Source of the DNA: Brevibacterium zhoupengii | GTDB taxonomy: Bacteria; Actinomycetota; Actinomycetes; Actinomycetales; Brevibacteriaceae | Direction of reading: 5' to 3' | DNA: 64,000 nt | NCBI RefSeq assembly: GCF_021117425.1 | Contig: NZ_CP088298.1 | Coordinates: 2,480,001 to 2,544,000 of the forward strand | Shown here: piece after piece, positions 50,253 through 57,827 of the stretch | Numbering within the stretch: the first letter of the stretch is position 1 | Layout: each line of letters starts with the position of its first letter | Program-made: the position numbers and the translations under genes | The notes under the pieces: generated by a model | The model's database searches: none | Told to the model about the DNA's origin: nothing | Seen by the model: the letters and a program-made list of their open reading frames with translations, nothing else

Positions 50253-51587
50253 TCAGTCGCGGTACACCCGTGGCTTGCGATCTGCCTCGACAGGCTCCCA
50301 GGTCGCCGGGTCGGCCGCGACCTGCTCGCCGGAGCGGATGTCCTTGATTTCGTGACCAGACTCACCATCGGTGAACCATACGAATGGGATCTCCCGACGC
50401 TCGGCGTAGCGGATCTGCTTGCCGAACTTCGCCGCACTCGGTGAGACCTCGCAGGCGATGTCGCGGGCACGCAACGCGGTGGCAACCGCATCGGCTTCGC
50501 TGCGCTTGTCCTCATCGGTCACGGCGACGACGACGACCGAGGGTGTTCCTCGTGTGGCTTTGATCCCGCTGTTCGCATCGAGGATGAAGGCCATGAGGCG
50601 TGAAACGCCGATCGACATTCCCACACCTGGGTAGCTCTTCTTCCCTACCGCCACGAGTGAGTCATAGCGACCGCCGGAGGCGACCGAGCCGAGCTCTTCG
50701 TGCCCGATCAGCTGCGTCTCGTAGACGGCTCCCGTGTAGTAGTCGAGTCCGCGTGCGATCTTCAGCTGTGCCACAACCACGCCGGGTGCTCGGTCGTGGG
50801 CGGCCCGCAGCATTGTGGTCAGAGAGTCGAGGCCCTCGTCGAGCAGCGGGTGGTCGACCCCGAGCGCTCGCACGTCGTCGGCGAAGTCCGGCGAATCCGA
50901 TTCGATCGCGGCCAGTGCCAGGCACAGTCGCTGCTGTTCCTCGTCGGCCTCGGCTTCGGTGGCCAACAGTCTGCCCACCTCGGCGGGGCCGATCTTGTCG
51001 TATTTGTCGAGGCAGCGCAGCACAGCCTGAATGTTGGTGAGTCCGATGCCGCGGGCGAATCCTTCGAGGAGCCTGCGATCGTTGACCACGATCTTGACCC
51101 CGGGCACGCCCAAGGGCGCCAGTCTGCTGAAGGCATCGGCGACGGCAAGTGGAATCTCCACTTCGAAGTGTCCGGGCAGCTCCGCCTCGGCGATGACGTC
51201 GATATCGGCCTGGATGAACTCGCGGTAGCGGCCCTGCTGGGGGCGTTCGCCGCGCCACACCGGCTGGATTCGGGCCGCCTTGAAGGGGAACGATAGTTCG
51301 TTCGCGTTATCGGCGATGAATCGTGCCAGTGGGACAGTGAGGTCGAAGTGCAGTCCCAACGGATTGCGTTCGCTGCCTTCGGAATGCAGCCTGCTGACGG
51401 CGAAGATCTCTTTGTCGATCTCGCCGTCTTTGGCCAACTGGCTGATCGGCTCGACTGCCCGGTGGTTGAGTGCCGAGTATCCATGCAGCGCGAAGGTGTG
51501 GTTGAGGATGTCGATGATCGACTTCTCGATCACGCGTTCTGCTGGAAGTCGTTCCGGGAATCCGGACAGTCGGGCTGACTTCGCCAT
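50253..51587 (-). CDS. hisS: Histidyl-tRNA synthetase, eukaryote/archaea-like type
   Basis: HisRS charges tRNA-His. The 444 residues begin SARLSGFPERLPAERVIE. Instead of the common bacterial motif (LRPEGT), the active site reads HFDLTVPLARF, followed by PVWRGERPQQGRYREFIQAD, and later IARGLDYYTGAVYET and VASGGRYDSLV, close to the eukaryotic form. A C-terminal anticodon-binding domain covers about 345-430. The start has AAGGAG. It occupies the usual hisS place near rel, so it probably replaced or descends from a different lineage of the enzyme; related forms occur in other Micrococcales. Confidence 0.93.
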   Translation of the reverse strand: MAKSARLSGFPERLPAERVIEKSIIDILNHTFALHGYSALNHRAVEPISQLAKDGEIDKEIFAVSRLHSEGSERNPLGLHFDLTVPLARFIADNANELSFPFKAARIQPVWRGERPQQGRYREFIQADIDVIAEAELPGHFEVEIPLAVADAFSRLAPLGVPGVKIVVNDRRLLEGFARGIGLTNIQAVLRCLDKYDKIGPAEVGRLLATEAEADEEQQRLCLALAAIESDSPDFADDVRALGVDHPLLDEGLDSLTTMLRAAHDRAPGVVVAQLKIARGLDYYTGAVYETQLIGHEELGSVASGGRYDSLVAVGKKSYPGVGMSIGVSRLMAFILDANSGIKATRGTPSVVVVAVTDEDKRSEADAVATALRARDIACEVSPSAAKFGKQIRYAERREIPFVWFTDGESGHEIKDIRSGEQVAADPATWEPVEADRKPRVYRD

Positions 51588-51671
51588 TGTTCTCCTTGGT
51601 GCTCTTCGTCTCTGGTGGGGTTCGGGTGCTGCCTGTGGTCGATCGTCGCCGTCAGGGAACCTGGTTCAACT

Positions 51672-52316
51672 CTAGAAGAACGGGTTCGTCGCCAGCTCGT
51701 GACCGACTCGGGAGCCGGGACCGTGTCCAGGATAGATGGGAACGTCAGGAAGCGTCGCAAACGCCCGCAGTGATTCTGCCATCGCCGAGGCATCTCCTCC
51801 TGGCAGATCGACCCGTCCGATCGCTCCGGCGAAGACCACATCACCGGTGAAGATGATCTCCTCATCGTCGGCTTGCACGCGCAGGAGAGTCGATCCCTCC
51901 GTGTGCCCGGGAGCAGCCACAGCGGTGATGGTCAGACCGGCGACCTCCACCGTCTGGGCGTCGACAAGGGCATTGACCTCGGGGGCCGACCATCCTTCGA
52001 CGAGTGGCTGCAGCATCTGTGCGAACTGCGGGCTGAGGGTTTCGGCCGGTTTGTCCAGGCGGTAGCGGTCGGCGTCTCCCAGGTAGACGGGCACATTCCA
52101 ACGGCTGAGGACGTTGGTCAGCCCGAGGATGTGGTCGGGGTGACCGTGGGTGAGGAAGACGGCGCTGGGCACCAGATTCTCCTCGGCGACGATTTCGGCA
52201 AGTCCCGGTGCGCAATCGAATCCGGAGTCGATGAATATGGCTTCGTCATGGCCTTCGGCACGCACGGCATAACAGTTGACTTCGAGAAATTCGGCGCTGG
52301 TCACAAATACATCCAT
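51672..52316 (-). CDS. MBL-fold metallo-hydrolase, glyoxalase II-like
   Basis: The 214-residue metallo-beta-lactamase-fold protein shows the binuclear zinc motif THGHPDH (about 57-63), a histidine in APGHTEGS, the bridging Asp in FTGDVVFAGAIGR, and YPGHGPGSRVGHE. This matches the YcbL/GloB-like proteins often found beside hisS in actinobacteria; hydrolysis of a thioester is likely, but no substrate is shown. The ATG at 52316 lacks a ribosome-binding site and lies six bases after TAGACT, so translation may be leaderless. Confidence 0.88.
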   Translation of the reverse strand: MDVFVTSAEFLEVNCYAVRAEGHDEAIFIDSGFDCAPGLAEIVAEENLVPSAVFLTHGHPDHILGLTNVLSRWNVPVYLGDADRYRLDKPAETLSPQFAQMLQPLVEGWSAPEVNALVDAQTVEVAGLTITAVAAPGHTEGSTLLRVQADDEEIIFTGDVVFAGAIGRVDLPGGDASAMAESLRAFATLPDVPIYPGHGPGSRVGHELATNPFF

Positions 52317-52322
52317 GCACAA

Positions 52323-52328
52323 AGTCTA
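52323..52328 (-). promoter_or_regulatory. Candidate -10 (TAGACT) for a leaderless MBL-hydrolase transcript
   Basis: TAGACT on the minus strand is followed by TTGTGC and then the ATG at 52316, so the predicted start site coincides with the first base of the start codon. A -35 is not evident. Confidence 0.5.
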
Positions 52329-52435
52329 TCCAGAGCCTGGGGCTTGGTTATGCTGGGATAACGTCAATCAGGAAATCGAGTGATCTGCAGGCACAGAGTC
52401 CTGCAGGTTCGACCGATGGAAACAAGGTGAGAATC

Positions 52436-53788
52436 ATGTCGACCCCGACACCGAAGCCGGTCCCGCGCCCGTCCTCTCTGCCCCGCCCACAGGCGGCCCA
52501 GACCGTGGCCGGGACAACCGTTGATCATGATGCGGAAGTCCGGCGCGCAGTCGAGCACGGTCGCGCGGATCAGGAGGGCAACGTCTTCGTCGTCACCGCC
52601 GACGGCGAGCGTACGGTCGGGCAGTATCCCGATGCCACTCCCGAGGAAGCTTTGGAATACTTCGCCAAGAAGTACGTGGATCTCCTTGAGAACGCGGCAC
52701 TTCTGCGCAATCGACTCTCCGCTGGTGCCCCGGGTCGCGAGATCGTCTCGGCTGCGAAGACGCTGCAGGAGACCCTGCCCGAGGCCAACGTCGTCGGCGA
52801 CCTCAAGGGCCTGTCTGCCACCTTGGACACCCTGATCTCGGATGCTCAGGCCACCGAATCGAAGCAGGCCGCTCGTGCGGAGGCCGCCAAGCTCGAAGCT
52901 GCACAGGAACGCGAAGAGATCGTCGCCGAGGCTGAATCGCTGGCCAAGCGCGATCCCTCGAAGATCCAGTGGAAGCAGTCCGGAGCACGTCTGCGTGAGC
53001 TCTTCGGTCAGTGGAAGGACATGCAGCGCAGCGGTCCCAGGCTGCCGCGTGCGGTGGATCAGGAGCTGTGGGCCCGGTTCTCGCAGGCTCGCAATACGTT
53101 CGAGCACAAGCGCAAGGAATTCTTCTCCGAGCTCGACAAGCAGAACTCCGAGGGCAAACGCATCAAGGAGAAGCTCGTGGTCGAGGCGGAGTCGCTGTCG
53201 AGCTCGACGGACTTCCGCACTGTGGCCCAGAAGTACAAGGACCTCATGAGCCAGTGGAAGAAGGCTCCGCGGGCCTCACGCAAGGACGATGATGCTCTGT
53301 GGGCACGGTTCCGTGCCGCTCAGGATGTCTTCTTCGCCGCCCGTGATGCAGAGAATGCTGCCGTCGACGAGGAGTACAAGGGCAACCTCGTGGTCAAGGA
53401 GGAGATCCTGGCCCGGGCACAGGGTCTGCTGCCGATCGGTGATATCAGTGTGGCGAAGAAGGAGCTGCGCGTCATTCAGGACGAATGGGAGGCTGCAGGC
53501 AAGGTTCCACGTGCCGATGTCTCGCGCATGGAGAACGGACTGCGTGAGGTCGAACGCGCTCTTGCCGATGCAGAAGACGCCGAATGGAAGCGCAGCAACC
53601 CCGAGACCAAGGCCCGCACGTCCGGTGCACTGAGTCAGCTCGACGATTCGATTGCCGAGTTGGAGCAGAAGTACGAGAAGGCGAAGACGGGTGGCGATGA
53701 GAAGGCTGTTGCTGATGCACAGTCCGCACTTGATGCGCGTCGTGCCTGGCGTGACCAGCTGGCTCAGACCGCGGCTGAGCTGGACTGA
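52436..53788 (+). CDS. DUF349 domain-containing coiled-coil protein
   Basis: The 450-residue protein has a proline-rich N-terminus, a beta-rich segment (EGNVFVVTADGERTVGQYPDA, about 45-70) and then long charged helices with repeated DUF349 units: WKQSGARLRELFGQWKDM, TVAQKYKDLMSQWKKAP and ISVAKKELRVIQDEWEAAG, each with the repeated Trp and the following basic/acidic pattern (WARFRAAQDVFFAAR). The family is widespread next to rel in actinobacteria and its role is unknown. The ATG at 52436 with AAGGTGA upstream is preferred over the GTG three codons earlier. Confidence 0.85.
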   Translation: MSTPTPKPVPRPSSLPRPQAAQTVAGTTVDHDAEVRRAVEHGRADQEGNVFVVTADGERTVGQYPDATPEEALEYFAKKYVDLLENAALLRNRLSAGAPGREIVSAAKTLQETLPEANVVGDLKGLSATLDTLISDAQATESKQAARAEAAKLEAAQEREEIVAEAESLAKRDPSKIQWKQSGARLRELFGQWKDMQRSGPRLPRAVDQELWARFSQARNTFEHKRKEFFSELDKQNSEGKRIKEKLVVEAESLSSSTDFRTVAQKYKDLMSQWKKAPRASRKDDDALWARFRAAQDVFFAARDAENAAVDEEYKGNLVVKEEILARAQGLLPIGDISVAKKELRVIQDEWEAAGKVPRADVSRMENGLREVERALADAEDAEWKRSNPETKARTSGALSQLDDSIAELEQKYEKAKTGGDEKAVADAQSALDARRAWRDQLAQTAAELD

Positions 53789-53849
53789 TTCGGTGTCCAC
53801 AGCACCACGAGCATGAGTCGCGGTTTATCCACAGATTGACTCTGCGGTC

Positions 53850-53879
53850 TTGAACATCGCCTCCCTGCAGCGCAATAGT
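53850..53879 (+). promoter_or_regulatory. Promoter TTGAAC-18-AATAGT for a leaderless plus-strand gene
   Basis: TTGAAC (53850-53855) and AATAGT (53874-53879) are 18 bp apart. The ATG at 53886 lies seven bases after the -10, where transcription should begin, and no ribosome-binding site precedes it. The pair and the spacing together suggest a leaderless message. Confidence 0.5.
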
Positions 53880-53885
53880 GGCTGT

Positions 53886-54446
53886 ATGGAGGCGATGTTT
53901 CATCTGCGCGACTACAGCTATGAGCACCTCACGGAACTGACTCTGGATGGTCTGCTGACACGCCTGACCGAGTCCACCTGGGTGCGCAAGGGTGCTGTGC
54001 TCAGCGCCGAGGACAGGATCACTGCGCTGAGTGCTCAGATTCCACCGCGTCTCGTGCTCTCTCATGACATTGCGTGGTGGGTTCACAGTGGTCTGGGCAG
54101 GGCCCCGAGTCCGCTGACGTTCATCACCTACCCCCGGCGCCGCTACGTCGACGGGGCCAATGTCATCGTTCATGAACTCACGATTGCTGCTCACGAATGG
54201 GAGCTCATCAACGATCTGCCCATCACCACGGCGGACAGGACGCTCTACGATCTGCTGCTTCCGCACCTGCGCAGTCCCGACGACTGGTCTGCTCAGACGG
54301 TGAGGAATCTCGTCGATGAACTCCCGGGCCGGGCACGACAGCAGTTCCGGCTGTATTTGGCGGAGATGTCGCGCAGACCCTACGTCGCTCATATGCGCAC
54401 AGTCTTCGAACGGGCCTGCGCCGCCTCCGACCGCGACAGGCGTTGA
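53886..54446 (+). CDS. Unrecognised protein, weakly AbiEi-antitoxin-like
   Basis: I do not firmly recognise this 186-residue protein. It begins MEAMFHLRDYSYEHLTELTL, has a central part PPRLVLSHDIAWWVHSGLGRA, a beta-rich region PLTFITYPRRRYVDGANVIV and the segment INDLPITTADRTLYDLLL, which resembles the ITTPxRTLxDL motif of AbiEi-type antitoxin proteins. The N-terminal winged helix of AbiEi is not clear, and no AbiEii-like toxin lies beside it. It sits alone between the DUF349 gene and rel, convergent with rel. An upstream in-frame TTG at 53850 is part of the likely promoter. Confidence 0.7.
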   Translation: MEAMFHLRDYSYEHLTELTLDGLLTRLTESTWVRKGAVLSAEDRITALSAQIPPRLVLSHDIAWWVHSGLGRAPSPLTFITYPRRRYVDGANVIVHELTIAAHEWELINDLPITTADRTLYDLLLPHLRSPDDWSAQTVRNLVDELPGRARQQFRLYLAEMSRRPYVAHMRTVFERACAASDRDRR

Positions 54447-54493
54447 CGGTGACGTAGACGCTGACGTTGCCGTCCTGGGTAGTGGCGCTGCTG

Positions 54494-56794
54494 TCAGCCG
54501 CCGGCGATGCGGTAGACGTCGAAGACGCCTTCGACTTTGCGAACTGCTGAGAGCACGGTGTCGAGATGGCTCGCATCGCTCATCTCGAAGACGAACTTCG
54601 ACTGGGCTACTCTGGCCCGTGAGGTGGCGACCGTGGCAGAGAGAATGTTGACGTGGGTCTCAGTGAGCACCTTCGTGATGTCCGAGAGCAGTCCGGAACG
54701 ATCCAGTGCCTCCACCTGGATCTGGACCAGGTAGATGCCGCTGGTCGTCTCGCCCCAGGAGACATCGACCATCCGCTCAGGCTCCCGCTCCAGAGAGGCG
54801 ATGTTGGGACAGTCCACGCGGTGGACGGATACTCCCGAACCGCGGGTGACGAATCCGAGGATCTCGTCGCCGGGCACCGGTGTGCAGCATCGTGCCAGTT
54901 TCACGAGGACATCGTCGACGCCTCTGACCGTCACTCCCCCGGATGAAGAATGGTGTCCCGAGGACTGACCGGTGCGATTGCGCGGCGACGGCGGCAGCAC
55001 AGCCTCATCATCGTCATCACCTCCGACCTCTTTGGCCAGCAGGTCGACGACATGAGCCGCCGAGCTCACTCCGTTGCCGATTGCGGCGTAGAGCGCGGAG
55101 ACATCTGGCAGGCGCAGTTCGGTGGCGACGACCTGCAGCGCTTCCTGACTCATCAGCGCCGAAGCCGACAAAGTGTGGCGTCGCATTGCCCGCGCCAACT
55201 GTTCGCGACCGTTCTCGATCGCTTCCTCGCGGCGTTCTTTGGAGAACCACTGGCGGATCTTGCTGCGTGCGCGGGGGCTCTTGACGAAGCCCAGCCAGTC
55301 ACGGCTGGGGCCCGCATTCTCATCTTTGGACGTGAAGACTTCGACAGAGTCGCCGTTCTTCAGTTCGGTATCCAGTGCGACCAGACGACCGTTGACCCGG
55401 GCGCCCATGGTCTTGTGCCCGACTTCGGTGTGAACCGCATAGGAGAAGTCGACAGGAGTCGCCCCTGCAGGCAGGCTCATCACGTCTCCCTTGGGAGTGA
55501 AGACGTAGACCTCCTTGGAGTTCACCTCATAGCGGAGGTTGTCGAGGAACTCGTCGGGGTCGCTGACCTCACGCTGCCATTCCAACAGCTGCCGCAGCCA
55601 TGCCGCGTCATCGACTTCACCGTCATCGGAGACCTTGACCGAACGTGCGGTATTCGACGTCACGGCCTTCGAAGCGTTGCGGCGATCCTTGTACTTCCAG
55701 TGGGCAGCAACACCGAACTCTGCGCGACGATCCATTTCATGGGTGCGGATCTGGATCTCCACGGGTTTGCCGTTCGGCCCGATCACCGTCGTATGCAGGC
55801 TCTGGTACATGTTGTACTTCGGCATCGCGATGTAGTCCTTGAAGCGGCCAGGGACCGGATTCCATCGGGCGTGCACAATGCCCAGCGTGGCATAGCATTC
55901 GCGAACGGTTTCAACGAGGACACGTACACCCACGAGGTCGTAGATGTCGGCGAACTCGTGACCGCGCACGACCATCTTCTGATAGATCGAATAGTAGTGC
56001 TTCGGACGGCCCGTGATCGCGGCTTCGATGTTGGACTCAACGAGCTCCGACTGGAGTTCGTTGGAGACCGTGGCCAGATATTTCTCGCGTTCGGGTGCCC
56101 TGTCGGCGACGAGGCGCACCACTTCGTCATAGACCTTGGGGTGGAGAACTTGGAAGGACAGGTCCTCAAGTTCCCACTTGATCGTGTTCATACCCAGGCG
56201 ATGAGCCAGAGGCGCGTAGATCTCGAGGGTCTCCCGGGCCTTCTTCGTGCTCGACGAAGCAGGCACGAATCGCCAGGTGCGGGCGTTGTGGAGACGATCG
56301 GCCAGCTTGATCACGAGGACACGGATGTCCTTGGCCATCGCGACGATCATCTTGCGCACGGTCTCCGACTGCGCGGCCTGACCGTAGGTGAGTTTGTCGA
56401 GCTTGGTCACCCCATCGACCATGGCGGCGACCTCGGGACCGAATTCCTCGGTGAGCTCGCTCAGCGAGTATGAGGTGTCTTCGACTGTGTCATGCAGCAG
56501 CGCGGCGGCGAGGGTGACCGGCAGCATACCGATCTCGGCCAAGATCGTGGCCACCGCGACCGGGTGCGTGATGTAGTCATCGCCGGATCTCCGGGTCTGA
56601 CCACGATGAGCCTGCTCTGCGATCTTGTAGGCCCGAACCACCAGATCGATATCGGCCTTCGGGTGGTTGGACTGCAGTGCCCTGATCATCGGACCCAGGA
56701 CACGAGGGTAGCCAGGGTTGTTCTGTGCCCTGGCCGCCCACCAAGCTAAACGGGAGATGCCTCGCGGACGGCGCGAATCGGCGGAAGAAGCCAT
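54494..56794 (-). CDS. rel: Bifunctional (p)ppGpp synthetase/hydrolase Rel
   Basis: Rel makes and degrades (p)ppGpp in the stringent response. The 766 residues contain a hydrolase HD domain with His101-Asp102 (LLHDTVEDTSY), the synthetase domain with RFKD at 317-320 and YNMYQSLHTTVIGPNGKPVE, a TGS domain (about 425-490), a helical domain, the cysteine-containing ARCCTPVPGDEILGFVTRG and a C-terminal ACT domain (about 690-766). The RxKD pattern and intact HD box mark the bifunctional form. The ATG has AAAGGGG upstream. It directly follows secF; apt, often between them, is absent. Confidence 0.97.
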   Translation of the reverse strand: MASSADSRRPRGISRLAWWAARAQNNPGYPRVLGPMIRALQSNHPKADIDLVVRAYKIAEQAHRGQTRRSGDDYITHPVAVATILAEIGMLPVTLAAALLHDTVEDTSYSLSELTEEFGPEVAAMVDGVTKLDKLTYGQAAQSETVRKMIVAMAKDIRVLVIKLADRLHNARTWRFVPASSSTKKARETLEIYAPLAHRLGMNTIKWELEDLSFQVLHPKVYDEVVRLVADRAPEREKYLATVSNELQSELVESNIEAAITGRPKHYYSIYQKMVVRGHEFADIYDLVGVRVLVETVRECYATLGIVHARWNPVPGRFKDYIAMPKYNMYQSLHTTVIGPNGKPVEIQIRTHEMDRRAEFGVAAHWKYKDRRNASKAVTSNTARSVKVSDDGEVDDAAWLRQLLEWQREVSDPDEFLDNLRYEVNSKEVYVFTPKGDVMSLPAGATPVDFSYAVHTEVGHKTMGARVNGRLVALDTELKNGDSVEVFTSKDENAGPSRDWLGFVKSPRARSKIRQWFSKERREEAIENGREQLARAMRRHTLSASALMSQEALQVVATELRLPDVSALYAAIGNGVSSAAHVVDLLAKEVGGDDDDEAVLPPSPRNRTGQSSGHHSSSGGVTVRGVDDVLVKLARCCTPVPGDEILGFVTRGSGVSVHRVDCPNIASLEREPERMVDVSWGETTSGIYLVQIQVEALDRSGLLSDITKVLTETHVNILSATVATSRARVAQSKFVFEMSDASHLDTVLSAVRKVEGVFDVYRIAGG

Positions 56795-56810
56795 GACATC
56801 CCCTTTCTGC

Positions 56811-57827
56811 TCAAACCTCGGCGTGAATCACCGGTGGAACATCTTCTGCTCCATTCTTCAAGCGTAATTCACGCACAGCCTCTTCCTGCTCCTTGACCGC
56901 GGGTTCGTTCGACCGCAGCACCGCATACAGGGGGCTGGCGACGAACAATGTCGAAGCTGCTGCCACAATCGTACCGATGAACAGCGACAGAGAGATGTCG
57001 ACCAATGTGCCGGCGCCGAGCAGGAACACACCGATGAACAGAATCGAGGCGATCGGGAGCACCGACACGACCGAAGTGTTGATCGAACGGACCGTGGTCT
57101 GATTGACGCCGAGGTTGACGAGCTCGGAGAACTTCAAGTTGCGTTTGTCCTTGAACCGAGTCGTGTTCTCTCTGATCTTGTCGAAGACCACCACGGTGTC
57201 GTAGAGGGAAAAGCTCAAGACCGTGAGGAACCCGATCACTGCTTCAGGGGTGATCTCGAACCCTGTTGCGGAGTAGATGCCAGTCGTCACGATCATGACG
57301 ACGAACAGTCCCACAATCGCGGCCAGAGACATCTTCCAGGTACGGAAGTAAAGAGCCATCACGACCATGGCAATACCGACGAAGATGACAAGAGCGCGAA
57401 TCATCTTCTCAGTCACATCTTGGCCCCACTCGGGACCGACGAACGTCGATGTGACGTCTTCTGCTTTGACGTCGTAGCCACCCACGAGAGCGTCACGAAC
57501 TTCCTGCATCTGGTCGTCGCTGAGCTGGTTCGTCTCGATTCGCACCGCAGTGTCGCTCGTGGGAGTCAGACGAGGTTCAGAGCCAGGCACCACCTCAGAG
57601 ACGAGATCTTCGCCCTTGGCGGGTGCGGTGTCCGAGACGTGGTCGATCTGGAACTGTGATCCGCCTTTGAAGGCGATCCCGAAGTTGAATCCTGCGATCA
57701 ACGGCACGAGAAGTGACAGGATCACAAGAGCGCCCGAGATCATCAGCCACAGTTTGGCCTTCCCGACGAAGGGAATCGACGACTCACCGTTGTGGAGCCG
57801 GTTGCCCCAAGCAAAGAACCGTTTCAC
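56811..57827 (-). CDS. secF: Protein translocase subunit SecF
   Basis: SecF with SecD uses proton flow to help preproteins through SecYEG. The 338-residue protein has six transmembrane helices: one near 30-50, a periplasmic domain (FGIAFKGGSQFQI) and a C-terminal block with AVIGFLTVLSFSLYDTVVVFDKIRENTTRF and NTSVVSVLPIASILFIGVFLL. The GTG start overlaps the secD stop (GTGA). Confidence 0.96.
   Translation of the reverse strand: MKRFFAWGNRLHNGESSIPFVGKAKLWLMISGALVILSLLVPLIAGFNFGIAFKGGSQFQIDHVSDTAPAKGEDLVSEVVPGSEPRLTPTSDTAVRIETNQLSDDQMQEVRDALVGGYDVKAEDVTSTFVGPEWGQDVTEKMIRALVIFVGIAMVVMALYFRTWKMSLAAIVGLFVVMIVTTGIYSATGFEITPEAVIGFLTVLSFSLYDTVVVFDKIRENTTRFKDKRNLKFSELVNLGVNQTTVRSINTSVVSVLPIASILFIGVFLLGAGTLVDISLSLFIGTIVAAASTLFVASPLYAVLRSNEPAVKEQEEAVRELRLKNGAEDVPPVIHAEV

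Noticed and set aside
53850-53885. TTG start at 53850 for the AbiEi-like gene
   Set aside because: The TTG forms part of the probable -35 element TTGAAC, and the ATG at 53886 fits a leaderless start.
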